Part shown: piece after piece, positions 40,504 to 51,001 of the stretch
How the letters are laid out: every line of letters begins with the position of its first letter
Position numbering within the stretch: the first letter of the stretch is position 1
Assembly (NCBI RefSeq): GCF_004359215.1
Contig: NC_090617.1
Location: 3,382,110-3,434,912, forward strand
Length of the DNA stretch: 52,803 nucleotides
From: Bremia lactucae
Taxonomy: Eukaryota > Oomycota > Peronosporomycetes > Peronosporales > Peronosporaceae
Direction of reading: 5' to 3'
Program-made: the position numbers and the translations under genes
Notes under the pieces: generated by a model
Database searches by the model: none
What the model saw: the letters and a program-made list of their open reading frames with translations, nothing else
What the model was told of the DNA's origin: nothing

Positions 40504-43425
40504 CTACCTCTCCCCGAATTCAGCCTCGAATCCACTCGTTTCATCCCCGATATTATCATCTGTTTGTTCGGCTTCTATCGACATGGGAACGTCAGTCTGA
40601 ATGCGCGAATATTGAGCATGCTGTCGTCTCATAGAACCTTTCGACGATGAGTTTACGTTTGTACGCTTTGAACAAGGTCGTCGACGTTGCTGAAAGAAAA
40701 CTGCACACATAGCAAGCAAAATAAGCGCAAGTATCAAGACCACTGCCACGGATGCCGACCATGGCATCAAAGATGGCAAACTTGACGCTTTACTTTTCCA
40801 TTCTTGCAAGCGTTGAGTTGTGAAATTGTTTTCAGTGAATACAATCGAAGTAAAGGGTCGCGTCTCAATTGGTTTCAATACCGCGACGTCATCAAGTGCC
40901 GAGCAAAGAAGGGAGGCTTCCTGTGACGTAGGAGTGTCATTATTAGCACCAAAATTACTGCATGTCCCGCAACGAGGTAGTGGAAGCGCTTTCCATGTTT
41001 GAAAGCTTGTATGAAAGGTCTTGTCCTGTGTGATTGAAAAATGAACCGCTGTATCGACATAGAAACGCATATTTGTTAGTACTTTTCATTTATAATCGTT
41101 GATCGTTTGCTCGGTACGCACCAACACGAACGAGATGACAACTTAAAGCGTCTCGAATGATCAAGTAAAGTTCCGTCATGTCGTTTATTGCGATCTTTTG
41201 GGAATACGGAATCCTCAACGTAAGACTCTCCATGTCTAAGATCCCAGAACTTGGGACATTGGAGGGGAGGTGTAAATGCACCGATTTGCTAGCATTGGTT
41301 CCATTTAGAAAGAACGAGCCAAGTATTTCCGCCGTCTCGGGACGAAATCCTTGATTTGAAATCAAAACGTGCACTGCCACAACCGATACCGTCGAGCCAG
41401 TGGCATCCATCGTCGTGAGTTTGACACTCTTCACGTCGACCGTGTACATTGGTCCTGCTATACGTGCCGCGTACAGATTCGAGTAATGAAGTTCCGAGGA
41501 TAGATACGGCACGTCGTCAGGAAGCGGCCAGAATCCAAGTACTGGCATCACGTCAAATTTAGGACCCACTTCAGGGGACAGTGCAAAGATACCGTGGGTT
41601 TGCCACATCCAATCGCTCGTTTCGCCATTCACTGTGTATAAATCACTACTTTGCCACGATTGACCATAGTCAAACTTATTAAAACGCGTCATTTCGCGTG
41701 CTAAGGCCATGAAAATTGCATGAAACGGCGCACGTGGCACACCTTTTTCTTGACAAGCAAATGGGATATTGAAATACATGCCATACGAATGGTAATTCAA
41801 TGCTACGCGAAAGTCCGACGTACGTCGCTCCACGAGGTTTCGAACCGCTTGTGTCTCGGGCTCGGAGAAGGCTTTAACACCATTATAATCATCGCCACAC
41901 GGATTGTTGCTACTACCGTTTTGATCACGTGCAAAACAAACGTCGTAATTCCGATTCAAGTCGACCCCTGCATCCGGTGGACTGGAAGTACACGTGGAAG
42001 CTCCACTCTTGCGTTGTCCAACTTGATTTTGTTCCCAGACTCGTGCCATTACATTATGCGCATACCCATCTGGATTGACAATTGGAATAAACCAAAGCTG
42101 ACGCGAGGATAGTAATTCAAGTGCCGCAAAGTTGCCATTTTGATAGTCGGTGGTTAAAATATCAATGGTATAAATCAAAGTCTGCCAAAACATAGAAATG
42201 GTGGGTTGTCAAGTATTTGATGCAAGGTTTGGTAGTACCACTGAAGTCACTAAAACGTACCATCATCGACAAGGGCTACAATATCAATCACACACTTAGA
42301 AAGAACATGTACGCCAACAATGCAATAAAAAATCAACTTTTTACCTCTCGTGCGTGGTGCAAGCCAGTATACAGCACTTGAGGGATTGTGCGGTTGTCTG
42401 GAGGGGTACATGCCCCCATACAGAGGGCATGAATTATTCGCCCTTCTACAGAGTGGCCTAACTCTTCTAGTTTGGTAATTTGTGGATACGTTGCCACTAT
42501 TTCCTGCAAAAACATGTCAACTTCTTCGTTTGAAAACGAACCTCGAATTGAGCCAACACGAGGTTTCCAAGCTGGCATCCAATTACCATCATTCATTAGT
42601 AAAACGACCATCACTCACAGTATCGTCGACCTACACTCTTGGGGTCTGCAAGGGCTAAATGTGTGATATTCTGGCGCACAATCCAGATCAAATGCATTGG
42701 CTGAACTTAACGTTATTTGTTCAAGTGCTATTTTTGTCTTCACACTTAATTGAATAACAACGTCTTTGCGAGGGTTTTGTTGCCAAGTGTCGACTAAATA
42801 GTTTTCATGCAACATTACTCCGTCGACATACCATCGTACCCATTTATTGTGCCACACCAATTCTACATCAAAAAACGTATCCATCGTATCCTGGTATTGC
42901 ATAGCTGATTAAATTCGTTTTTCTCTTATTTAATGCGCTTGATCGGCACGAACCTGGATACATGGCAACTTGATGGCTACAAAAGGGGTCTGCTGTAGCG
43001 TCAAGACAACTTCGTTACGAGCAATGCCTTCTGGCATTTCAATGGCCAAATTACGTCCATTAAGCTGCACTTCGAGCTTTGACTGGGCGTTCTACATTTG
43101 TAGGAAGAAGAAAAGAGGCGGTTGAGACACGAAAAGTCCTCGAAAAAAGTAAAAAAAAAATTATCCAGATGGTTACCGGAGGTAAATGTGTCCGCATGGC
43201 AAGTCGGTGAAGCGTCATTGTCGAATTAAATGGTATTGTAATCCGTAGCGTCGTATTTTGAAGCTCTAAGGCGCCCTTTGTGATGGAAACACCAGACGCA
43301 TTGGTAGCAGACCAAGTGGCAAGTTGCTGCTGCTGAAGATTTAATACGCTCTCTGCAGTGGTCGCATCAGCTGCCCATACACGGGTAAAGTTGCATTGCC
43401 GAGCGCGATGAAGTGGCAGCGTCAT
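40504..43425 (-). CDS. membrane-anchored M14 zinc carboxypeptidase
   Basis: Six exons (43425-43177, 43091-42954, 42890-42635, 42571-42345, 42181-41122, 41048-40504) splice in frame to 824 residues. Residues 1 to about 225 are an Asn-rich, extracellular-type region. The M14 domain has all key residues: HHARE (His287, Glu290 zinc ligands), VDLNRNYD (Arg367, substrate), NYHSYG (His421, zinc) and ALSPEVGP (Glu494, catalytic). A beta-sandwich-like region precedes one transmembrane helix (about 740-763, VAVVLILALILLAMCAVFF) with an Arg-rich stop-transfer and an acidic cytoplasmic tail. Likely a surface enzyme trimming C-terminal residues from peptides. No signal peptide is visible at this ATG, so a 5' exon may be missing. 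An LTR lies 193 bp upstream. Confidence 0.88.
42182..42344 (-). other. intron 4, M14 gene
   Basis: 163 nt, CGAGAG|GTAAAA to TTTGGCAG|ACTTTG, phase 0, directly after the HARE motif. The other introns are 43092-43176 (85 nt), 42891-42953 (63), 42572-42634 (63) and 41049-41121 (73); the last two contain TACTAAT or TACTAAC 25-35 nt before the acceptor. Confidence 0.8.
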
Positions 43426-43472
43426 GGGAAGGTTTCGTGCGTAAGATAGTTTTTTTAAGCAGGAGTAGTTTT

Positions 43473-43481
43473 GACAAATTG
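43473..43481 (-). promoter_or_regulatory. FPR-like motif upstream of the M14 gene
   Basis: CAATTTGTC on the minus strand fits CAWTTTNYY, 48-56 bp before the ATG at 43425. It would support this ATG as the real start despite the absent signal peptide. Confidence 0.3.
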
Positions 43482-43617
43482 CGTATATTTACGAAAATAA
43501 GCTATTTATACAGATTTAGTAACGACAATTAAAGAAGGTAACCGGTATAGCCTTATACAACACCCACTTCGTTTGAACTCTAAAAACTACCGATTTATGA
43601 CAACATGAATTTATATT

Positions 43618-44102
43618 TGTAATGGGGCACACATCGATTGGAGAACCGTTGTTGTGGTACATTTACTAAATGGGCAAATACCCTTTTATCTAATTTTAAA
43701 ATAGTTAGTTACTTAAATCTCATGTATTATGGGTTACAAATGTGGTCGCCGCCAGATATAAATCTGGCGGCCAAAATCTATTTAAAATTAGCTAAGGTAA
43801 GGTTTTTAGATTTTAATAATTAAATAAAGTGCAGTTCCCCTTTTTATCTTAAAGCGTTAAAAATCTTTCTAAGGCTTGCGCACTGATCTGTAAGAAATAG
43901 AAGCCTTTCTAAGGTATATCCTCTTGGGCACTAGTTGCCACTTAATTCTACGAACCCCTAAATCCCTTGAACTAATATTCCTTAAGCTTAAATAGCTTGT
44001 ACGACTCCCTGAGTTGTTAAACCCATTAGTTCAATAGAACTAAATGACTCTCTGAGTCTGAAGGTCTTCCTCTGACTTTAGGAGCGAGGTAGCTCCGCTA
44101 CA
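43618..44102 (+). repeat. 5' LTR, family C
   Basis: TGTAATGGGGCACAC to GAGGTAGCTCCGCTACA. At 43748-43776 it holds a perfect 10-bp inverted repeat (GCCGCCAGAT/ATCTGGCGGC) whose loop creates TATAAA, the probable U3 TATA box. Confidence 0.9.
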
Positions 44103-44104
44103 CC

Positions 44105-44117
44105 TGGTAGCACTCGT
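44105..44117 (+). other. primer binding site of C2
   Basis: TGGTAGCACTCGT two bases after the LTR, the same TGGTAGCAC motif as in families A and D. Confidence 0.6.
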
Positions 44118-44162
44118 AGTCAATCTACGCCTGAGTTTTTGCAAGACTAAACCCTCACGAAA

Positions 44163-45005
44163 ATGGAAGAGGTTCCAGAATTGTCAGAAACGCAACGCGC
44201 CGCTTATGACAAGCTCAAAACCTTATTTGGGCTTGAACACATGGAATTTATTATCTCTTAGGGACCAGAGGTCCTACATGCAAGGCTTGAAGCCTTCATG
44301 CGGTACGAGCATCCCTGATCGGTCAGGTACAGGACCGCTTAGCGGCATCTTCGCCAACTCGGTACATCTCTGTACTTGACTCAGAGCCGAGGGCTCGCCC
44401 TCTAACTGTAAATATGAAGATATTTGAGGGAAAAGAGGGACAAAATCTCCCTTTTTGATTAAGCAGATGGAATGTCCATTGATTCCGCCTTGTCCTTAAC
44501 AGAACGGCAAAAGGTTGATATGGCCATTTCCAAACTTGGAGGCAGAACCATGGAGTGGGCACTATCGTGCAGCTCGTCCATAAACGACGCTTTTTCCTCA
44601 TGGGATTCGCTGAAACACCAAATGACCAGCATGTTTGCACCGCCTGATCAGGCTATTCGCATGCAAGCACGGCTCCTAGCGACTCGACAGGATAAAAGAA
44701 CCTTAGGAGACTTTGTCCAGGAGTTGAGAAATCTCATTGCATCTATGCATCAAGACCCGGTGCAAGAAGCAATTGTAGTAACAGTCTTTATGGGGGGTCT
44801 CAATGAGGGCGTTGCCCGGACGGAATTATTCCGACCTCATCCTGCTACTTTCGAAGAGGCAGTTGCCATAGCGCTACGCTGCCCCCTACGAAATTCGCGT
44901 AAAGCTCGAAAGAGCTCCAACTCCGACCTATACACGAGATCTGGCACGGTGCGGGGAAACGTCGATACCCAGTTGGTGCGGGGCGCCCTCCTGGGGAAGA
45001 CCTAG
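44163..45005 (+). pseudogene. gag: Gypsy gag, family C (C2)
   Basis: An ATG at 44163 opens MEEVPELSETQRAAYDKLKT before a stop at 44259-44261. After frame breaks, 44472-45005 encodes the gag core with AISKLGGRTMEWALSCSSS, MFAPPDQAIRMQARLLATRQ and DKRTLGDFVQELRNLIAS. A one-base loss at ATGGAATG (ATGGAGATG in C1) separates the parts. About 190 bp present in C1 are deleted after RCPLR, removing the zinc knuckle. It cannot make a normal Gag. Confidence 0.75.
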
Positions 45006-45087
45006 GCTCTGTTGAACCTCTAGGAGGTGAGATTAAACAGGGCCTATCCCCAGTTAGCTCGGTGTGTAATAACACGGGGGAGAGTAC

Positions 45088-45228
45088 ATGCCTGGCTTTC
45101 TAGTCACTCAAGCGACTGTAAAGGAATTTGATAAGCCATGGTCAATTTTAATTGACTCAGGAGCGTCTTGCAATATGCTCGACGCGTTTCCCTTGAAGGA
45201 AGTCAACAATACGTTGAGGCGTTAAAGC
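45088..45228 (+). pseudogene. pol: Gypsy aspartic protease (C2), truncated frame
   Basis: ATG frame of 45 codons with SILIDSGASCNMLDAFPL, the intact DSGA catalytic motif, ending early in LRR-stop. The protease C-terminal ILGMAWLEHHEP block is at 45380-45410 in another frame. C1 has DSRAS at this site. Confidence 0.75.
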
Positions 45229-45468
45229 GCATGAAGGTGATACAATCATTCTTTGCTTAGCGATTGGGACTCGTGTCACTGTCCTGAAGTTCCATTGAAC
45301 TTAGGTATAAAGTTTCTGGACTTTGACAGTATGGAATGCTGTCTCGTCCTTGAGTTGGATTCGAGAAATGATCTCATTCTTGGTATGGCCTGGTTAGAAC
45401 ACCATGAGCCATAGATCGATTGGAGGTCTAAGACCTTAGGCGCCACGCGCAATGTTCCTAGCAAAGTT

Positions 45469-46198
45469 TTGGAGAGTCATGAACCCACCTTTGCTAGGCA
45501 ACAAAAGCGCTATTGGTGCGGATTATTGAATGAGTCTGTCAGTGTTTCAGACATTGGCATGTCTGAGTTAATATACTCTAATGTTAAAAACATTAATTCT
45601 CAGCCCGACTCAGCAGAAATAACTGGAACGGCACGTACTCTGTCGAGAGACACTCGTTGTAGTAACGATTCATTGAATTCTGAAAGCATTGTTGGCCCAA
45701 GGCCGAATCATCAAGGGTGCAACATCCCTGAAATACGTGGAGTAGTATGTCTAAGTCCATCGAGTGTGGTCGGCCGAGGTGGAACCATACTGAGTGTCAA
45801 TAGTGACACTATTGGCGGTTCACCAGGGCATTTTGGGTCAAACCCTTCTAATGCACGTGAAGCGACACGTAAACGTTCGCTGGATATGGAAGTTGAGTTA
45901 CCTAAATCCTTGTCGGGTGTCAAATTAGACACCATGTCTTGTATAGAACCAATACAGGCTAAAAAATCCGGGGACGTGAATGTCCCGGCCTCTAAAAAGG
46001 GGTATATTCTCCACTTCAAGACAGGATGGACACGAAGCGTGTATACCCTCACAAAGTGATAAGAGGGAGCAATTACATACGCTTGTAAATGGTGTAACCG
46101 GTAACATTGAGGGGGAAATTAGCCTTGCGACAATCCTTTCGTTACATGCTCTTTTAGAACTAGACGAAATGTCTATTGATGAGTGCGGCCAACCTTAA
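45469..46198 (+). pseudogene. protease-RT linker, family C
   Basis: Open 45469-46059 (196 codons), Ser/Thr/Asn-rich, with TARTLSRDTRCSNDSLNSES and RGGTILSVNSDTIGGSPG, matching 6070-6300 in C1. The frame then shifts (45980-46198, EMSIDECGQP). No catalytic motifs. Rich in short inverted repeats such as CAGACAT/ATGTCTG at 45548-45565. Confidence 0.6.
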
Positions 46199-46219
46199 AG
46201 GCTGGCGACTTTATCTGAG

Positions 46220-47600
46220 ATGGTGGTCATTCGACCAACAATTGAATTAAAATCATCGTCACTTCTAGACGAAGCTGTCCTGGATGACACAAAAGATGCA
46301 CTAATTGCGCGGAGTGGGTCATCGATCCTTAAAGATCCTACGGATTCATTTTATTTCTTGAAGGAATTCCAAGATGTGGTATGTAATAATCTACCATCTG
46401 TTTTATCTCCGGATAGGGGTGTTCGTCATGAAATTGACATGTTTCCGGGAACCAAATACTGCGTCACAAGACAATGGCCTTTACCAAGGGAGCAGTGCGA
46501 CGTCATTGACGGTTTCTGTCGTGCTAAGCACGAGGCTGGACTGGTACGAGAGAGCAAACGTCCTCATTCGACACCGACATTTTGTGTCAAAAAGCGAAAC
46601 GGTAAATGGCGCATTGTACATGCTTAAAATAAGCTTAATGCTGTCACTATACCAGCACAAACTCCCATTCCTACAAAGGATGTTCTTCAATACATTATGG
46701 TGGGATGTACAATGTACAGTGCATTGGACTTAGTCGATGGTTACTACCAATTGCTCGTGTGAGCTAGCGACATACCGCTTACGGCGGTTAGCACCCCAAG
46801 CGGCATGTTATGGGAGTAGCTGGTTATGCCACAATGGCTTTCCAACGACCCGGCAAAATTTAATCGTCTAGTGAAGCAACTGTTTCGCCCTTATCGAGGT
46901 TATGCACAGACTTATTTCGATGACAGTTTTGTCCATAGTCGTGCGGAGCAGGGGCGGTCGGATATGGAAAACCATTTTGACCATTTGCGAGCAGTGCTCG
47001 AGTGTATGCGCACAAATAATATGTATGCCAATGCATTGGCGCAGACGAAATTCCTTTTGTAGGATGCTTCATTGGAAAGCGAGGCCTTAGAGCGGATCCT
47101 GCTAAGGTAAAAGCCATAGTAGATTGGCCGGTTCCTAAAACCACAAAGGATTTGCGTAAGTGTGTTGGGTCTCGCCAATTATTTACCCAAATATAGCGAA
47201 AATTTCGCTGATATGGCTAGGCCATTATCCAATCGCCTAAAAAAGAATTCGGAATGCTGCTGGGCACCGAAAATAACGCTTTTTCGACCAGTTAAGAATA
47301 GTCTTATCCATGCCCCGATTTTGGCACTGCCAAACCCAAATTGGCATTTCAGTGTCGTCTGTGACGCATCAGATTTTGAAATTGGCAGTGCTCTGTTACA
47401 AACAGATGTTGATGGGCATGAATGTGTTATTGCGTTCGAGTCTAAACAGCTTAAAGCTGCGAAAAAAGAACTTCTTAGTTCATGAAAAAGAGTTACTTGC
47501 TATGAAGTATGCTCTCGTAAAATTCCGAGTTCATCTGCTCGGCTCTAAGCCGTTTCTGATTTACACAGATCACGCGTAATGACGCACGGCCACTAAGTCA
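46220..47600 (+). pseudogene. pol: reverse transcriptase and RNase H (C2)
   Basis: 46220-46627 gives [18 protein letters not shown], then [20 protein letters not shown] and [18 protein letters not shown]. After a stop at HA, the palm continues with MYSALDLVDGYYQLLV and YAQTYFDDSFVHSRAEQG (catalytic YFDD at about 46913). RNase H: FSVVCDASDFEIGSALLQTD (47345-47404) and LLAMKYALVKFRVHLLGSKP with YTDHA. Stops at HA-stop, LV-stop and WE-stop look like C-to-T/G-to-A changes. Gypsy-type RT for copying element RNA. Confidence 0.85.
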
Positions 47601-47901
47601 CCCCATCTCTCACAGAGAATGGCCCGATGGCTATCCTTTTTCGCGGAATACAACCTCGAGGTGTAGTATATAAGCCCGGCAAGCAGAATGCTTTGGCTGA
47701 TGCGTTATCACGCATGCCGGATTATGAGGTTTCTCATTTAACGACTATCTTGTCACCTATTCCTGAATTAATCCGTTCAAATTATGCCAAGGATGAACAG
47801 TGTGTAGCTCTGCTACGAGCTTTAATGAACTCTGATTCAGGTATTATATTGCCAGCACGTTTGCGTGCAAGTTACATCGATTTTCTATCGATAACGACCT
47901 G

Positions 47902-48732
47902 TTGCTTTATTGCACAGACATCGCGGACCCTCCGCGTGTCATTGTTCCTCATGATGAGGATTTGAAGTACCGAACGCTCTATGAGGCACACGATACTGTC
48001 CTTGGTGGTCATCTCGGTAAAGAAAAGACCTACGGCTCTGTAAGCCAGAGTTACTGGTGGCCCAAACTTTATAAATGGGTCAGCACGTATGTTCGCACAT
48101 GCGAAACTTGCCAACGGGTCAAATCCTCGGCGTTTGCTGCTGCGCCACTTGCGAGCCTTCCCGTCCCCATAGCTTGCTGGGAGTTCATTAGTATGGATTT
48201 TGTTTTCGGTCTACCAAAAGATTCAGCTAGTAACTCCGGCATCGTGGTCTTTGTTGACCGATTGAGCAAAATGGCTCACTTAGCGGCCGTGCCGGATTCC
48301 ATTGATGGTGAAGGTACAGCTAGGCTGTTTATTGCTCGCGTGTTTCTACAACATGGTTTGTCAGTGGCAATTATCTCTAATCGGGACCCCCGTTTTACGG
48401 GTAAATTCTGGAAATCAATTTTCCGAGTGCTTGGCACCAGATTGGATGTGTCCACTGCGGACAATCCGCAGACCGATGGTCAAACTGAACGTGTCAATCG
48501 CGTCATTGAAGACGTTTTACGCAGCGTGTGTGCTCAGGTACCAACGCGCTGGAGCTCAATGATCCCAGTGGTGGAGTTTGCGTTAAATAACGCTGTACAT
48601 GCCTCTACAGGCTATACTCCGTTCTACGTCAACGGTCTCACCCACCTACGCGTTCCATTAACGATACAACTGCGTGGTTCAGGGCTTGTTGGGGGAGACT
48701 TAGCCAATAGGCTGCTGATATCAGCCCTGTAA
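47902..48732 (+). CDS. pol: Gypsy integrase (C2)
   Basis: 276-codon open frame with a complete integrase core. Zinc-binding HDTVLGGHLGKEKTYGSV followed by CETCQRVKSS; catalytic Asp in FISMDFVFGLPKD, second Asp in NRDPRFTGKFW, Glu in QTDGQTERVNRVIED. DDE-type integrases insert the cDNA at chromatin targets. The frame is open but upstream pol is broken, so the domain is intact only in isolation. It ends at 48732 before the GPF/chromodomain part. Confidence 0.85.
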   Translation: MLYCTDIADPPRVIVPHDEDLKYRTLYEAHDTVLGGHLGKEKTYGSVSQSYWWPKLYKWVSTYVRTCETCQRVKSSAFAAAPLASLPVPIACWEFISMDFVFGLPKDSASNSGIVVFVDRLSKMAHLAAVPDSIDGEGTARLFIARVFLQHGLSVAIISNRDPRFTGKFWKSIFRVLGTRLDVSTADNPQTDGQTERVNRVIEDVLRSVCAQVPTRWSSMIPVVEFALNNAVHASTGYTPFYVNGLTHLRVPLTIQLRGSGLVGGDLANRLLISAL

Positions 48733-49167
48733 CCGTTCGGAAACAAGTAAGCGAGTTTTTCGCGACGCGATTTAGTGTCTTTAGACATGTAAGGGATACG
48801 ATGGCTGATAGCCAAGACAAACAAAAAAGAACAAGCAGATGCCAAAGGCAGAAGCTGTAACATTATTATATGGTCGGAGACCGAGTTTTACTAAACGCTA
48901 AAAATCTACCTACCAACTTGGTTTCCCGGTCTTCAAGACCAAATTGCGCCCGCGCTTTGTTGGGCGATTTACGGTCGTGGCCAAGAAGGGCCTAGCTTAC
49001 ACGCTAAACCTTCCTAGCAAGCTGCGTACACACCCAGTGAGTGTTCTACATTGGCTTGCGTAAGCCATATCGGGACCCTTCCCACGTGGACTTGAAGGCG
49101 CTTGCGCCGAGACAGGTGGTCGTGCCGCAGATTGCTGCATCCTCACCAGGATATCCAGCTGGCCCTC

Positions 49168-50341
49168 TCAACGAGGCTGCTGACGCTCCAGCGTTAAAAA
49201 ACGGTCCCAACCGCCTCAAAAGAGCTCTCAACCCGAGCAAGGACCTCACGAAGAAGTTGCACCTCGTGCCGTAGAGATTCATATGCTTCCGTCGAAATTT
49301 CTGCCCCTTTCCGCGCTGCTTGATGCGCGGGGTTACCTTCAGTTTCATGTGGAGAAAATTTTAAAGCGACGTCGTCGTAAGGGTCAATACCAGTATCTGC
49401 TGAAGTGGCTAGGGTACCCCTCTTCTGGAAACTCTTGGGAGTTCGAGGTACCTCTTCGGCAAGATTGCCCGTACGCCGTTGACGTATTTGAGCGCCAAGC
49501 TCAGGGTCAACTACCGTCAAACGACGCTTCCCACCACTAAACGTGCGATTAGGTGCATCTATAGCCTCAGTGCAGCTTCGATCCATGGTTGTACGGTCAC
49601 CCGAAGCACTGAAATATCGGCTAGGCCTTTCTTCGTTTTGTGGCATAAATGCCGAACGTAACTGGGCTTTGGCCTCACGCTTAGCAAAATCGTAGCGAAG
49701 CATCCGTTCCAAACGAACATCACCTCTATCCGCAGACTCTCTGATATTCCAATATTACGAAGTCGGCGAGCCCGGTGGACCCAGTTATCAATTGAGACTT
49801 AATTTTTTTCACTCCTTGTTTTGCTTGAAAAGAAAACGATCGGAATTTAGCTCATGGAGGTCACCGAAGTTTCACCGGCTTGATCACGTAAACGCGTCAG
49901 ATACTGGCTTCGCGTCATTACCTTTTGCGTAAGGTATCGCTAATGAAGAGCGTCGCGAGCAGTGATCTCCTCCGGCGTCCTCGCCGGGTCATTATAGATC
50001 CAGCTGGCCAAGCTATGACCCGCTATCTCTTTGAGACGCTCGTCCGCACTAAGCGGAGTGAATTTATATTCAGCATGAGCTTTAGCTTTCGCCATCTCGG
50101 CAGCTCGACGACGACCTCTTTCCTCTATGAGGATTATCTGCTCTTGCTCTTCATCGAGCGGATTCGTAATGATGTTGGACTCAGGGTCCCGTGTCCTGCT
50201 CAATGCAGTTAGGCCATCAGCGGCACCTCGTTCTGGGAACGGATTCGGGGCCCGCCGACGTTCATCCGGAGGAGAAGGCGTGAGAGAAAGACGCTCTTTC
50301 TCCTCCTCCTCTGATGGAGAGTGATTTTCAAAGTCCACCAT
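49168..50341 (-). CDS. antisense gene between pol and 3' LTR, family C (C2)
   Basis: ATG at 50341 (164 bp from the 3' LTR) opens MVDFENHSPSEEEEKERLSL, a charged region with TPSPPDERRRAPNPFPERGA and a KAKAHAEYKFTPLSADERLK block, stopping at 49940 (TAG where C1 has GAG). Beyond a short shift it continues at about 49790-49194 with WVHRARRLRNIGISESADRG, RMLRYDFAKREAKAQLRSAF, RRTGNLAEEVPRTPKSFQKR and a coiled-coil-like LRHEVQLLREVLARVESSFE tail, overlapping the chromodomain on the opposite strand. C1/C2 differences fall largely on third positions of these codons. About 390 residues if restored; function unknown. Confidence 0.55.
49283..49540 (+). pseudogene. chromodomain at pol C-terminus (C2)
   Basis: FHVEKILKRRRRKGQYQYLL followed by KWLGYPSSGNSWEFEVPL is a good chromodomain: aromatic cage region and W-x-P/S-S-x-x-S-W-E pattern. 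Stop after ASHH at 49540. Between 48732 and 49283 the linker has shifts. Confidence 0.8.
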
Positions 50342-50492
50342 TCTCTCATCGTCGAGCAAGGTGCTAATAGTCTGTGACTCACGCTTGATTGTCATGAGAC
50401 AAAGGAAAGAAAAACACAAACGAACGGTTAGCTGTTTAGGTTCCAACCTTAAAGAGATAATGAAGCGAATGTTGTCACTCGGTGTCAACAGT

Positions 50493-50506
50493 CTGATGGG
50501 GGGGGG
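50493..50506 (+). other. polypurine tract of C2
   Basis: TGATGGGGGGGGG immediately before the 3' LTR; the same position and motif as 10858-10867 in C1. Confidence 0.65.
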
Positions 50507-50989
50507 TAATGGGGCACACATCGGTTGGAGAACCGTTGTTGTGGTACATTTACTTTATCGATAAATACCCTTTTATCTATTTTTTAAATATTTGGCTACT
50601 TAGATCCCATTTAAATGGGTAACAAATGTGGTCGCCGCCAGATATAAATCTGGCGGCCAAAATCTGTTTTAAATTAGCTAGGGTAAGCCTTTTAGATTTA
50701 AATAATTAAAATAAAGCGCAGTTCCCCATTTGATCTTAAAGCGTTAAGTGCATTTCTAAGGCTTGCGCATTGATCTGTAAGAGATAGAAGCCTTTCTAAG
50801 GCATATCCTCTTGGGCACTAGTTGCCACTTAATTCTACGAACCCCTGAATCCCTTGAACTAGGATTCCTTACGCATTAATAGCTTGTACGTCTCCCTGAG
50901 TTGTTAAACCCGTTAGTTCAATGGAACTAAGTGACTCTCTGAGTCTGAAAGTCTTCTTCTGACTTTAGGAGCGAGGTAGCTCCGCTACA
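50505..50989 (+). repeat. 3' LTR, family C
   Basis: 485 bp ending TAGCTCCGCTACA, direct repeat of 43618-44102. It has the same TATAAA-bearing hairpin at about 50630-50658. The first two bases (TG) appear to have been changed to GG next to the purine tract. Confidence 0.88.
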
Positions 50990-51001
50990 GTATAGCCACA
51001 A

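Larger units (their letters stand above)
43618..50989 (+). mobile_element. complete Ty3/Gypsy chromovirus-like element C2 (family C)
   Basis: 7.37 kb with 5' LTR 43618-44102, primer site at 44105, gag, protease, RT, RNase H, integrase, chromodomain, antisense gene, purine tract and 3' LTR about 50505-50989. The LTRs are the same length (485 bp) and mostly identical by eye. Flanks show only a possible TATA in common and no clean target duplication. Pol has several stops, so the copy is probably dead but younger than C1. Confidence 0.9.

Noticed and set aside
42615..42617. In-frame TGA in the M14 gene suggesting a pseudogene
   Set aside because: A 63-nt intron (GTAGGT...GCCAG, branch TACTAAT) removes it and keeps the frame through WKPRVGS into the M14 domain.
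43611..50995. Target-site duplication around C2
   Set aside because: Only TATA is shared by the flanks and it is not flush with the LTR ends; not enough to call.
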